Positions 16,896 through 25,852 of a stretch of DNA of 64,000 bases are shown one piece after another; within the stretch, counting starts at the first letter, position 1, and each line of letters starts with the position of its first letter. The position numbers were made by a program, and so were the translations under genes. Source of the stretch: Treponema pectinovorum. Its GTDB lineage: Bacteria; Spirochaetota; Spirochaetia; Treponematales; Treponemataceae. The notes beneath the pieces are model-generated. The model searched no databases. It saw nothing but the letters and a program-made list of their open reading frames with translations, and was not told where the DNA came from. Location of the stretch: positions 434,001 through 498,000 of the forward strand of contig NZ_UFQO01000002.1 of NCBI RefSeq assembly GCF_900497595.1. The letters are read 5' to 3'.

Positions 16896-18428
16896 TTATC
16901 GCTCGTCAAATCGATTTTCCCATTTTTTGCGGCTTTTTTTCATCTCCAGCATTATAGGAATAAAGTCGAATCCCAAATCTTCCCTTATGCGATTTTTTAA
17001 ATATGTTACATAGCTTTCTGGAACATTGTCGGGGCTTGTCGCAAAAATTCTAAAGGCGATTGGATTTACGCTCGTCTGCGTCATATAGCGAATTTTAAAA
17101 TGAATTGCCTTGGATGCAGGTGGCGGATAGCGAAAAAGCCAGTCGTCGAGAGCCTTGTTCAAGGCGGAAGTTTCTATTTTTGTCGTAAGCTGCTTGTACA
17201 TTTTTACGGTTGCTTCCATAAGTTCTTTTACGCCATCTCCGTTTAACGCGCTAAGGCGAAGAATCGGAGCAAATTTCATCTGTCCAAACATAAATTGAAT
17301 GTAATCTACAGTTTCTTTGTAGACTTTTTTTGTCTGCTCTTTTAAATCCCACTTGTTTAATACAAAAATTATTCCTCTGCCTTTTTCGTAAGCGAGCGAG
17401 CATATTTTTTTATCCTGCTCTGCAAGTCCCTGTTCAGCATCAATCATTAAAAATACAATGTCGCATTCGTCTAAGGTTTTTATCGCTCTGTTTACAGAAT
17501 AGTATTCGACATTTTCTTTGACCTTTGCTTTGCGCCTTATGCCTGCCGTGTCCAAAACTTGAAAATTGTATTTTCCAAACGAAAATTTACCTTCAACAAC
17601 ATCTCTCGTAGTTCCTGCGTAGTCTGAAACTATCGATTTTGTTGTTCCTGTAAGCCTATTTGAGAGAGTCGACTTTCCTGTATTTGGTTTTCCTACTATA
17701 GAAATTTTTATGACTTTTTCTTCTTCGCCTTCTTCCACTTTAGAAAAGTCGAGTTTTGAAGTTACCTGTTTTGCCAATTCGCTAATGCGGTCTCCGTGAT
17801 CGGCAGAAATAAAAAGAATGTCCGAAAAACCATATTTTAAATAATTCCAGCTTACGCTTTCGCCATTGCCACCTTCGCATTTGTTTATTGCAACTGTAAC
17901 TTTATCCCAATATGGACGCAAAATATGGATGAATTCTTCGTCTTCGCCAGTGATTTTTCCTGCTTCCAAAAGTAAAATTATAGCATCGGCATTTTTTATG
18001 ATTGAAAGCGATTTTTCTACAACCAAAGCGTCCATTTCGGCTTCGCGGCTACCTTCTATTCTGTCCAATTTAAATCCGCCCGTGTCTATAAGGCGCACTG
18101 GTTTACCGTCTATAAAGGCAGTTGATTCAACAGGGTCTCTTGTAACGCCAGGAGTTGGATCTACTATTGCAAGCCTTTTGTGCATAAATCGATTGAACAA
18201 GGTTGATTTTCCGACATTTGGACGGCCTGCGATTGCAACTGTGGGAAGATTCTTATAACTTTTTTCTGGAAAAAACTTTAAAGGCTCTGTGCTAGAAAAA
18301 TCTTCTTCGCCGTATTCATCGCCATTTTGTATATCATAAAGTTCTGGGATTTCTTCTTGTAAAATTTCCTTTGCGGCCTGATTTTTTTGAGGCTTTGGTA
18401 ACGAGAAATTTGGTTTTTGTTTTTTCAT
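16896..18428 (-). CDS. der: Ribosome assembly GTPase Der (EngA)
   Basis: Der is the essential GTPase with two G domains in one chain that helps mature the 50S subunit. Both P-loops are clear (GRPNVGKST near residue 68 and GKPNTGKST near 246), each followed by DTxG and NKxD motifs (DTGGF, NKCE; DTAGI, NKWD), and a C-terminal KH-like domain ends the protein. It carries an extra N-terminal segment of about 58 polar, acidic residues that most Der proteins lack. It lies 11 bases after ptsI and is cotranscribed with it. Confidence 0.95.
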   Translation of the reverse strand: MKKQKPNFSLPKPQKNQAAKEILQEEIPELYDIQNGDEYGEEDFSSTEPLKFFPEKSYKNLPTVAIAGRPNVGKSTLFNRFMHKRLAIVDPTPGVTRDPVESTAFIDGKPVRLIDTGGFKLDRIEGSREAEMDALVVEKSLSIIKNADAIILLLEAGKITGEDEEFIHILRPYWDKVTVAINKCEGGNGESVSWNYLKYGFSDILFISADHGDRISELAKQVTSKLDFSKVEEGEEEKVIKISIVGKPNTGKSTLSNRLTGTTKSIVSDYAGTTRDVVEGKFSFGKYNFQVLDTAGIRRKAKVKENVEYYSVNRAIKTLDECDIVFLMIDAEQGLAEQDKKICSLAYEKGRGIIFVLNKWDLKEQTKKVYKETVDYIQFMFGQMKFAPILRLSALNGDGVKELMEATVKMYKQLTTKIETSALNKALDDWLFRYPPPASKAIHFKIRYMTQTSVNPIAFRIFATSPDNVPESYVTYLKNRIREDLGFDFIPIMLEMKKSRKKWENRFDER

Positions 18429-18439
18429 ATCGTTGTATT

Positions 18440-20134
18440 TTACAACGAATTAAGTTGTTTTGACGAGATGTTTTGAAGTTCTTTAACAGAGTAGCGAGAA
18501 AGCAGTTCTTTTATAGGGCAAATCATCTTTGGACTCATGCTAAAATTTCTAACGCCCATTCCTGCGAGAACTAAGACGCTGGATTTTCGGCTTGCCATTT
18601 CGCCACAGACAGAAACATCGATTTTTGCTTTTTCGCCTTCGCTTATCGTGTTTTCTATCATTCTTAAAACCGCAAGATGAAATTCATCATACAGCGGAGC
18701 AACAGACGCATTTTCTCTATCAACTCCAATCGTGTATTGAGTAAGATCGTTCGTTCCGATAGAAAAAAAATCGCTCACTTTTGCAAGACAATCCGCTGTT
18801 AAAGCCGCCGCCGCAGTTTCTATCATGATGCCGATTGGAACATCGTTTTTAAATTCTATTCCTTCGGTTTTTAATTCTTCCCTTGCAGTTTTTGCAATCT
18901 CTAAAGTCTGTTCAACTTGTGTAACATTTGTTATTAGAGGCAGCATTATTTTTAAATTTCCAAAAACGCTCGCTCGGTAAAGCGCCCTAAATTGAATTTT
19001 TAGCTGGAGCGGATTTGCAAGGCTTAAACGAATTGCCCTTAAACCCATAAGTGGATTTTTTTCTTCTTTAAATTGTATTTCTGAAGAATTTATAAATTTG
19101 TCGCCACCTGCATCCAAAGTTCTTATCGTTACAGGCTTTTTGCCCATAGTCTCTAAAACCTTTTTATATGCCATAAACTGCGATTCTTCATCAAAAAGGT
19201 TTGAACGGCCAGCATTGGACTCGCTCATAAAAAGAAATTCTGTTCTAAATAGTCCGATTCCGTCTGCACCTTCTTGTAATGCTTGTTGCGCTTCTTCTAC
19301 AGTTCCAATATTTGCAAAGATATTAAAGTTTTCGCCGTCTTTGGTTGCCGCTTTTACGTTGCGGAATTTTTCTAGCAGGAGTCGATTTATTTTTTCTTCT
19401 TCAATTTTTTTATTGAATTGAGCAAGAGCCTCGTCATTCGGATTTGAGATAACTTCTCCAGAGTCGCCGTCAACAACAACTGTTTCGCCAGTTTTTATCT
19501 GCGAAGTGATTTCTTCCAATGCAAAAACCGCTGGAATTCCGTAATTTCGCGCAAGAATTCCAACGTGGCTTGAAACTCCGCCTTCTGTAAGCGCAAGCCC
19601 TGCAATTTTTCTTTTGGAAAGGATTAGAGTGTCGCTTGGATTTATTTGAGTTGCAACTATTACGCAACTGTCTGGAATTGAATCCATATTGAACGGATGA
19701 AAATCCAGCAGATCGTCTAAAACTTTGCCAAAAATGTCGCAGATGTCCTGCGCACGTTCTGCAAGGTATTCGTTTCCGCTTGAACGCAATTTATTTGCAT
19801 ATTTTTCTGTCTGGCGGTCCAATACAAATTCAATATTCAAACTGTGGCTGTAAAATGCATTTTTTAGTTCTTTTAAGAATTCTGGGTCATTGAGCATCAA
19901 AAAATAGGTTTCGTAAAGTTGACTTTGAATCTTGTCGTTTTTTGATGCTGCAAGTTTTTGAGAAATATCTACCACAACATTTGCGAGCGATTTTTCAAAA
20001 TTTTCCCATTGAATTTGTCTTTCGTTTTCTAATATTTTTCTGCGGGGAATTATTCGCTTTTCTTGTTTTGGAACAACAAAGGCTTTTCCTATGCCTATTC
20101 CAGAAGAAGCCGATGTGCCTAAAAAAACATTCAT
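18440..20134 (-). CDS. ptsI: PTS enzyme I (phosphoenolpyruvate-protein phosphotransferase)
   Basis: Enzyme I takes phosphate from PEP onto a histidine and passes it to HPr. The phosphorylated His is H190 in GGVSSHVGILAR, and the C-terminal PEP-binding barrel includes IRTLDAGGDKF and SVCGEMASR with the catalytic Cys. At 564 residues the protein is full length. Spirochaetes often keep only a regulatory PTS, and no sugar permease is near, so a regulatory role is possible but inferred. It heads a minus-strand operon with der. Its promoter (see 20143-20171) puts the start of transcription at or next to the ATG. Confidence 0.94.
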   Translation of the reverse strand: MNVFLGTSASSGIGIGKAFVVPKQEKRIIPRRKILENERQIQWENFEKSLANVVVDISQKLAASKNDKIQSQLYETYFLMLNDPEFLKELKNAFYSHSLNIEFVLDRQTEKYANKLRSSGNEYLAERAQDICDIFGKVLDDLLDFHPFNMDSIPDSCVIVATQINPSDTLILSKRKIAGLALTEGGVSSHVGILARNYGIPAVFALEEITSQIKTGETVVVDGDSGEVISNPNDEALAQFNKKIEEEKINRLLLEKFRNVKAATKDGENFNIFANIGTVEEAQQALQEGADGIGLFRTEFLFMSESNAGRSNLFDEESQFMAYKKVLETMGKKPVTIRTLDAGGDKFINSSEIQFKEEKNPLMGLRAIRLSLANPLQLKIQFRALYRASVFGNLKIMLPLITNVTQVEQTLEIAKTAREELKTEGIEFKNDVPIGIMIETAAAALTADCLAKVSDFFSIGTNDLTQYTIGVDRENASVAPLYDEFHLAVLRMIENTISEGEKAKIDVSVCGEMASRKSSVLVLAGMGVRNFSMSPKMICPIKELLSRYSVKELQNISSKQLNSL

Positions 20135-20142
20135 ACAAGCAC

Positions 20143-20171
20143 AGTTTAACTTCCAGTTTTGACAGTGTCAA
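20143..20171 (-). promoter_or_regulatory. Consensus promoter of ptsI giving a leaderless start
   Basis: On the minus strand TTGACA (20171-20166), 17 bases, then TAAACT (20148-20143), and only eight bases to the ATG at 20134. No Shine-Dalgarno sequence fits in that space. Confidence 0.7.
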
Positions 20172-20203
20172 ACACTATGATTTTTAGCGTTGCAATTTGT
20201 CAT

Positions 20204-20232
20204 TTGCGAGTGGATTTGCTTTTTGATATACT
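20204..20232 (+). promoter_or_regulatory. Sigma-70 promoter of the SEC-C gene
   Basis: TTGCGA (20204-20209), a 17-base spacer and TATACT (20227-20232), with the extended -10 bases TGa before it. Here a normal leader with GGAG follows. Confidence 0.65.
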
Positions 20233-20262
20233 TTGAACAAATTTTTTATGGAGCGTAAAAAA

Positions 20263-20763
20263 ATGTCAGAAAAAGATTTGTGTCCTTGTGGATCTGGTAA
20301 AAAATACGAAGAGTGCTGCGAACTCATAATAAAAGGCAAATCAAAAGCGCTAACTGCCGAAAGTCTTATGCGCGCCCGCTATACCGCTTATGTAAAACAC
20401 GAAATTGACTTTATCATCTCTTCCTGCGAGGAAGGCGAAAAGATTGCAGAAATAGATCGAAAGGCAACTGAAGAATGGTCCAAACAGTCTACTTGGCACG
20501 GATTAAAAATTTTGAATGTAAATAAAGGTGGCGAAAATGATGATGAAGGTTTTGTCGAATTTGAAGCCTCTTATACAGATAAAAATAAATTAAAAGAAAT
20601 TCATCACGAAAATGCTTACTTTAAAAAGATTGATGGAAACTGGATGTACGAAGTTGGCGATGTAAAACCTATGACAGTTGTGCGCGAAGGCAAAAAAGTT
20701 GGACGCAACGACCCTTGTCCTTGTGGCAGTGGAAAAAAATATAAAAAATGCTGCGGTAAATAA
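20263..20763 (+). CDS. YchJ-like protein with two SEC-C zinc motifs
   Basis: The protein is a central YchJ/UPF0225 domain (NTF2-like; [27 protein letters not shown]) between two copies of the SEC-C motif, each [13 protein letters not shown], at residues 7-19 and the C-terminus. SEC-C motifs bind zinc and, in SecA, contact SecB and ribosomes, so a role in protein export or ribosome contact is likely, but the exact function of YchJ is not known. I take the ATG at 20263, which has GGAGCG before it; an ATG ten codons upstream has no such site. Confidence 0.88.
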   Translation: MSEKDLCPCGSGKKYEECCELIIKGKSKALTAESLMRARYTAYVKHEIDFIISSCEEGEKIAEIDRKATEEWSKQSTWHGLKILNVNKGGENDDEGFVEFEASYTDKNKLKEIHHENAYFKKIDGNWMYEVGDVKPMTVVREGKKVGRNDPCPCGSGKKYKKCCGK

Positions 20764-20859
20764 GACTTCATCTTTGTTGTACTCAAAAAAAACTGATTAA
20801 GTTTACAATTTTTTCTGAATATTAAAATTTAGATTCGCGATGGATTTTAGGACGATAGA

Positions 20860-21636
20860 ATGGCTCAGATAATAACAGGATTTCATGCGATAGAAGAAAA
20901 ACTAAATTATGCGCTGGAAAATGGCACAAACGAAGGCTTTTCTATCAAACTTTCAAAGACAGGCCCTAGAATAAAAAAAATATTGGAAGTTGCAAAAAAA
21001 GCAGAAATTCCAATTGAAAATACGGACTCAAAAACTCTCGATTCACTTGTAAAGGTTTTGCCAGAAGTTGCAAGGGAACATCGCGGAATCGTTTTGCTTA
21101 CAAATGAGGCAAATACAAAAGCGGAAAATGCAATAGATTTTGACCAGTGGATTTTGCAGTCAAAAAAAGAAGATTCGCTACAAACTGTTTTAATCTTAGA
21201 CAGCATAACAGACCCTCACAATGTAGGTGCAATAATTCGGTCGTGCGATCAGTTTGGTGTAAGCCTTGTTGTAATGCCAGAGCGGCACAGTTCAAATAAT
21301 TTTTCTGAAAACGAAATAATTGCACGTTCATCGGCGGGCGCAAATGTCTATGTTCCTATTGCCATCGTAAAAAATTTGGTGCGTACTGTAAAAAGTTTAA
21401 AGGATGCAGATTTTTGGGTTTATGGGGCGGATGCTGGAGGAGAGAGCGTTCAAAAGCTCAAATTTCCGCAAAAAACTGCAATCGTAATGGGCAGCGAAGG
21501 CAGTGGAATTTCTCGTCTCCTAAAAGAAGAGTGCGATTCAATTTTGAGCATTCCAACTTGTGGCAAAATCGACAGTTTAAATGTTTCTGTGGCAACTGGG
21601 GTTCTCTTATACGAAAGATACAGGCAATCGCTGTAA
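20860..21636 (+). CDS. rlmB: 23S rRNA 2'-O-methyltransferase RlmB-like (TrmH family)
   Basis: The start MAQIITGFHAIEEKL is the small RlmB-type substrate-binding domain, followed by a linker and a SpoU methyltransferase with motifs DSITDPHNVGAIIRSCDQFGV, IVMGSEGSGISRLLKEECD and IPTCGKIDSLNVSVATGVLLYE. E. coli RlmB methylates G2251 of 23S rRNA. Length (258) is normal. The N-terminal domain supports RlmB over TrmL or TrmH, though the precise target is an inference from family. The site TAGGACGATAGA precedes the ATG. Confidence 0.86.
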   Translation: MAQIITGFHAIEEKLNYALENGTNEGFSIKLSKTGPRIKKILEVAKKAEIPIENTDSKTLDSLVKVLPEVAREHRGIVLLTNEANTKAENAIDFDQWILQSKKEDSLQTVLILDSITDPHNVGAIIRSCDQFGVSLVVMPERHSSNNFSENEIIARSSAGANVYVPIAIVKNLVRTVKSLKDADFWVYGADAGGESVQKLKFPQKTAIVMGSEGSGISRLLKEECDSILSIPTCGKIDSLNVSVATGVLLYERYRQSL

Positions 21637-21664
21637 TTTTTTCGTGCTGATATTGGCTTGATTT

Positions 21665-21694
21665 TTGATGTTCATGTAAAAATTGCTGTATAAT
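21665..21694 (+). promoter_or_regulatory. Promoter of the diguanylate cyclase gene, leaderless type
   Basis: TTGATG (21665-21670), 18 bases, TATAAT (21689-21694), then eight bases to the ATG at 21703. No ribosome site is present. Confidence 0.6.
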
Positions 21695-21702
21695 TTCAAA
21701 TT

Positions 21703-22743
21703 ATGATTTCAAATTTTTTGTTTGAAGATAAAAACTCTATAGATAGTCTAACAGGTGTTTATAACAGGACTGTTTTAGTTGAATATATTAATTTTCTTGT
21801 GGCAAACGATGTGCCTTTTTCGCTTGCGATTGTGGATATCGATAATTTTAAATATGTAAATGACACTTATGGTCATCCTTCTGGCGATAAAATCCTAATT
21901 GAAGTTTCTTCCAGATTAAAGGAAATTGTTGGCGATAGCGGAACTGTTGGGCGTTTTGGTGGGGATGAATTTCTTATCGTTTATCCTGAAATAAGTTCGT
22001 ACGAGGATATTTGGAAAAAATACAGAAATATAATGGCGGTAATGAACAATTTTGAAATAAGAGAATTTCAAGGATTGTTTATAACAGTAACCGTTGGTGT
22101 GAGCCGATTTCCAGAAGATGATAAAAATTACGAAGGACTTTTAGAAATTGCGGATAAAGCATTGTATTTTGGTAAAAACAAAGGACGTAATTGTTTTATA
22201 ATCTATCGTTTAGAAAAACATGCAGGTATTCAATTACGTAGCAAAAAGGATAAAACTTTAAGTTCGATGTATTTGCATGCGATGGTTTTTAGATTTTTAA
22301 CAAAAAGTTCTGATATTTATGATGGAATTTTATCACTTTTTAATTTTTTAAGTTTTTATTATGCGATTGACCATCTTTGCTTGCAAAAAGGAGATAAGAT
22401 AATTTGCCAGAAAATTCACTATCTTGCGTTAAGCAATCAATTTTTGCCTTTGAATTTAAGATTAGTTGAAGACAATTTGAGTGCTTCTACAGAATTCTTT
22501 TATGTAAATCATCTTGAATCTTTAATTTCTTCAAATCAAATGGAACTTTGTTCGCAATATGTTGTACAAAACATAAAGGCGGCTTTTTGCTGTAAGATTT
22601 TTGAAGATGATGATGGAGAGGTTTTTGTCTTGAGAGTTGAATCAACTTCAGAAAGGATATGGCAGCATGGCGAAATGGACATATACATAACTGCCGCAAA
22701 GATTATTGGCATGCTTTACCAAGATAGAAAATTTGCAATTTAA
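21703..22743 (+). CDS. Diguanylate cyclase (GGDEF) with C-terminal sensory-like domain
   Basis: The GGDEF domain comes first (residues 15-165), with the active site RFGGDEF near residue 88 and the substrate-binding DIDNFKYVNDTYGH. It should make c-di-GMP from two GTP. No RxxD inhibitory site is seen at the expected place before GGDEF (KEIVGDSGTVGRFGGDEF). The remaining 180 residues form an alpha/beta domain that may be GAF-like, an unusual order, since sensors normally precede GGDEF. There are no membrane segments. The leaderless-type promoter lies directly upstream. Confidence 0.88.
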   Translation: MISNFLFEDKNSIDSLTGVYNRTVLVEYINFLVANDVPFSLAIVDIDNFKYVNDTYGHPSGDKILIEVSSRLKEIVGDSGTVGRFGGDEFLIVYPEISSYEDIWKKYRNIMAVMNNFEIREFQGLFITVTVGVSRFPEDDKNYEGLLEIADKALYFGKNKGRNCFIIYRLEKHAGIQLRSKKDKTLSSMYLHAMVFRFLTKSSDIYDGILSLFNFLSFYYAIDHLCLQKGDKIICQKIHYLALSNQFLPLNLRLVEDNLSASTEFFYVNHLESLISSNQMELCSQYVVQNIKAAFCCKIFEDDDGEVFVLRVESTSERIWQHGEMDIYITAAKIIGMLYQDRKFAI

Positions 22744-22808
22744 CTTTTGACGAAAGAATTTTGTCGTTTTTTAAAGTTGGTTTTTCTTTCGCCAAAAATT
22801 CTTTGGAT

Positions 22809-23447
22809 TTATTTTAAAATTTCTTTTACGGCTTCTGCAATTTTTTCATCCTTGCAGTCGCGGAAAAAGTATTCTGTAAAGTGTTCGCCTGCAAAAGAGC
22901 CTTTTACCAAATCTCTGTCTAAATTTTTAAGAATTTCTGTAAAAGACTTAAACGCAACTTCGCGCACAGAATCTAAAATCTTTTTGTTGCGCTGCTCTGG
23001 AATGGCTCGCTCTTTTGGATAACCGCCTCCGCTTGGTTCTGAAAAAAGTTTTTCAAAGATGTATTCGAGGTTTAAATCTCCGCCCCAACCAAAACCGAGT
23101 GCAAAAGGAATTGAAATCGCGTTTCCGTCGTTTATCTGTGCAAAAGTGTAAGCGTCCAGTGGATTTGCAACATGTCCGCAAATTACGCCAGGAAAACTGT
23201 TTAAAGCGAGCATTGCGCCTTCGCCAGTTCCACAGCCTGTTATTACATAATCTGCTGCTTTTGAATTTAAAAGAGTTGCCGCAAGAATTCCGTTTTGAAC
23301 ATAGGTCAACTGAACTTTATCTTCTTGAGCGTACATTCCGTAGTTTACGACAGTAAAACCTTTAGGTTCTACAACTTTTTTTAAAGCGTTTAGAATAAGG
23401 CTGTTCTTTGCAGCCTGCGAATTTTCGTTTATCAATGCAATACGCAT
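22809..23447 (-). CDS. RpiB/LacA-family sugar-phosphate isomerase
   Basis: The 212-residue protein has the RpiB fold signature with the catalytic cysteine in ITGCGTGEGAMLALNSFPGV (residues 69-88) and the N-terminal strand MRIALINENSQ. RpiB enzymes interconvert ribose 5-phosphate and ribulose 5-phosphate or act on other sugar phosphates. It is about 60 residues longer than RpiB, with a C-terminal extension typical of the DUF2476-like or other paralogues, so the substrate is uncertain. GGAGG precedes the start. It is convergent with the diguanylate cyclase gene and stands alone. Confidence 0.75.
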   Translation of the reverse strand: MRIALINENSQAAKNSLILNALKKVVEPKGFTVVNYGMYAQEDKVQLTYVQNGILAATLLNSKAADYVITGCGTGEGAMLALNSFPGVICGHVANPLDAYTFAQINDGNAISIPFALGFGWGGDLNLEYIFEKLFSEPSGGGYPKERAIPEQRNKKILDSVREVAFKSFTEILKNLDRDLVKGSFAGEHFTEYFFRDCKDEKIAEAVKEILK

Positions 23448-23830
23448 TTTTTTTCCTCCAGAATTTTTTCTTAACTTTAACAGATATTTTTTATTTGTGG
23501 GATAGCGTGGAGTTTTGTTTTATGAAAAGCAGAAAATTGAAAAATTTTATTTTGTTTAAAATGTGATATTTTGGGAGATGCATTTTGATAGTCCCTTAAT
23601 TTATGTAGCATTTTGTCTTACGGACTGCACTTTGCTTGTGATTACGGGGCGCTGCGGGGTGTCCCCGCTAGAGTGGGTAGCGGACAAGACCGCAAGCGCA
23701 AGCTGAGGACTTGGGAGCGCAGGGAGAGACTTCTCCCTCCTAAATCTTTAATTGTATAAAAGGCTCAATCTCATTATTATTATGTTTGAAAATTTTGCGG
23801 CTTCGGGGTCGCTTTTTTAAAGGTATTAAA
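23448..23830. other. 383-base intergenic region with GC-rich hairpin island
   Basis: The outer parts are AT-rich and hold the two divergent promoters. The middle (23620-23740) is GC-rich, with two perfect hairpins: GCGGGG-TGT-CCCCGC (23654-23668) and GGGAGA-GACT-TCTCCC (23722-23737). It does not share the ACGGA loops of the composite repeats, and I see no tRNA or reading frame in it. A small RNA or another repeat class is possible. Confidence 0.45.
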
Positions 23831-25663
23831 ATGGAAAATTCAAAAAGAACTGTAACTTGTGGTGAGCTTACCAAAGCCGATGTAGGTAGAAAAGTTGTAT
23901 TGAACGGTTGGGTTAGCCGTACGAGAGATTTGGGTGCTCTTGTTTTTATAAGGCTTAGAGACCGCTATGGAATTACGCAGGTTACGGTTGGCGATAAGGC
24001 AAGCGAACAAGTTAAAAAGATTGCTTCTTCGCTAAAAAGTGAATTTTGTATTGCGGTTGAAGGGATTGTTTCTCCTCGCGCTGAAAAAGATATAAATTCC
24101 GATATGCCAACTGGCGAGATTGAAGTTGAAGCGAACGATATTGAAATTTTTACTGCGAGTCAGGAATTGCCGTTTTCAATTGAAGAAGTGCGCCAAAAGG
24201 ATGGAACTCTGGTCGTTGCCAACGAGGATTTGCGTTTAAAATACCGCTATCTTGATTTGCGCCGTGAACCTATGCAGCACAATATAATTTTAAGAAGCAA
24301 AGTTTCGTTTGCAACCCGTGAATATTTAACTTCAAAAGGTTTTCTAGAAATTGAAACGCCAACCTTTATAAAATCAACTCCAGAGGGTGCGCGCGATTAT
24401 TTGGTTCCTAGCCGCGTTCATCCTGGAAAATTTTATTCTTTGCCACAGAGTCCGCAGTTGTATAAGCAGATTTTGATGGTTTCTGGTTTTGATAAGTATT
24501 TTCAAATTGCTCGCTGCTATCGCGATGAAGATGCTCGTGGAGACCGCCAGCCAGAGTTTACTCAAATTGATATGGAAATGAGTTTTACGAACCGCGACGA
24601 AGTTCTTTCAACGACAGAAGGAATGATGGGTTATATCTTTAAAAAGACTTTGAATTACGATTTGCCGACAAAGTTTGACAGAATTTCGTGGGATGATGCT
24701 TTTGATTTTTACGGTTCTGATAAGCCAGATTTGCGTTTTGATATGAAGTTGCAGGATGCTGCTTTTATGGCAGAACTTTCCGATTTTAACGCTTTTAAAG
24801 CTGGAGCCGCTGCTTCTGATAAAAATATCGAAAGGCACAAGAGGAGCGGTTTAAAAGCTCTTGTTGTAAAAGATGTTGCAGACAAATACAGCAGAAAGCA
24901 CATTGAACAGCTGGAAGCAATCGCAAAAATTAACCACGCAAAGGGTCTTGCCTGGATGAAAATCACTCAAGACGGTAAATTTGAAGGCGGGATTTCTAAA
25001 TTTTTTGCAGGAAAGGAAGAAGAAATCTGTTTAAAACTTTCTGCGCAAAAAAATGATTTGTTGCTTTTTGTGAGCGATGAAAAATGGCAGACCGCGTGCG
25101 TTGCTCTGGGTGCGGTTAGAAAACAGCTTGGAAAAGATTTAAATCTCTATAATCCTAAAGATGAATTCCACTTTGCCTGGATAATCGACTTTCCGTATTT
25201 TGCGTGGAACGAAGAAGAAAACAAATGGGAAACAGAGCACCACATGTTTACTCTTCCGCAAAAAAAATACTGGGATACACTCGAAAGCGACCCTGGTAGC
25301 GTAAAAGGCGATTTGTACGACCTGGTTTTAAACGGTTATGAATTGGCTTCTGGTTCGATGCGTATCAACGATCCGGCTTTGCAACAGAGGATTTTCAAAA
25401 TCGTAGGCTATTCTGAAGAAAGGGCGCAAAAAGCGTTTGGATTTTTGGTTCAGGCGTTTAAATTTGGAGCGCCACCACACGGCGGCATTGCTCCAGGACT
25501 CGACCGTCTTATAATGCTCATGTGCCATGAAGAGTCTATCCACGAAGTTATAGCCTTTCCAAAGAACAATATGGCTGCTTCTCCAATGGACGACAGCCCG
25601 AGTGCAGTCGACGAGCAGCAGTTAAAAGACTTGCACATAAACTGTTACGATGTTGAAGAATAA
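23831..25663 (+). CDS. aspS: Aspartyl-tRNA synthetase AspS
   Basis: The class II synthetase charges tRNA-Asp. Order of parts: an OB-fold anticodon domain (GWVSRTRDLGALVFIRLRDR), the catalytic core with motif 2 (FQIARCYRDEDARGDRQPEFTQID), the bacterial GAD insertion in the middle and motif 3 (GGIAPGLDRLIMLM). Full length is 610 residues, with the usual bacterial insertion. I place the start at ATG 23831, after AAAGG; an upstream ATG in frame adds 15 residues without a ribosome site. Whether it also charges tRNA-Asn depends on gatCAB elsewhere. It is followed by a long hairpin. Confidence 0.95.
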   Translation: MENSKRTVTCGELTKADVGRKVVLNGWVSRTRDLGALVFIRLRDRYGITQVTVGDKASEQVKKIASSLKSEFCIAVEGIVSPRAEKDINSDMPTGEIEVEANDIEIFTASQELPFSIEEVRQKDGTLVVANEDLRLKYRYLDLRREPMQHNIILRSKVSFATREYLTSKGFLEIETPTFIKSTPEGARDYLVPSRVHPGKFYSLPQSPQLYKQILMVSGFDKYFQIARCYRDEDARGDRQPEFTQIDMEMSFTNRDEVLSTTEGMMGYIFKKTLNYDLPTKFDRISWDDAFDFYGSDKPDLRFDMKLQDAAFMAELSDFNAFKAGAAASDKNIERHKRSGLKALVVKDVADKYSRKHIEQLEAIAKINHAKGLAWMKITQDGKFEGGISKFFAGKEEEICLKLSAQKNDLLLFVSDEKWQTACVALGAVRKQLGKDLNLYNPKDEFHFAWIIDFPYFAWNEEENKWETEHHMFTLPQKKYWDTLESDPGSVKGDLYDLVLNGYELASGSMRINDPALQQRIFKIVGYSEERAQKAFGFLVQAFKFGAPPHGGIAPGLDRLIMLMCHEESIHEVIAFPKNNMAASPMDDSPSAVDEQQLKDLHINCYDVEE

Positions 25664-25733
25664 AAACTAAATTTGATTTTGAGCATGAATTGCATTTTTA
25701 TTTTTGATGCGATTTATGCTGTTTGCAGAAATT

Positions 25734-25824
25734 TCTTTCATCCTTGAGCGACACAAAAATTGAACGATGTAAAAAAATGTTCAATCATTTTTGCGTTGTA
25801 TTTTTAGGATGAAAGATTTTTTTT
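25734..25824 (+). terminator. Long interrupted hairpin with T run between convergent genes
   Basis: Outer arms TCTTTCATCCT (25734-25744) and AGGATGAAAGA (25806-25816) pair perfectly over 11 bp, inner arms ATTGAAC/GTTCAAT (25759-25765, 25779-25785) extend the structure, and eight T follow. It lies between aspS and the convergent purU and probably ends the aspS transcript. Confidence 0.6.
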
Positions 25825-25852
25825 GAGTGTGTGGCAGGAGAGAATTCAAGCT

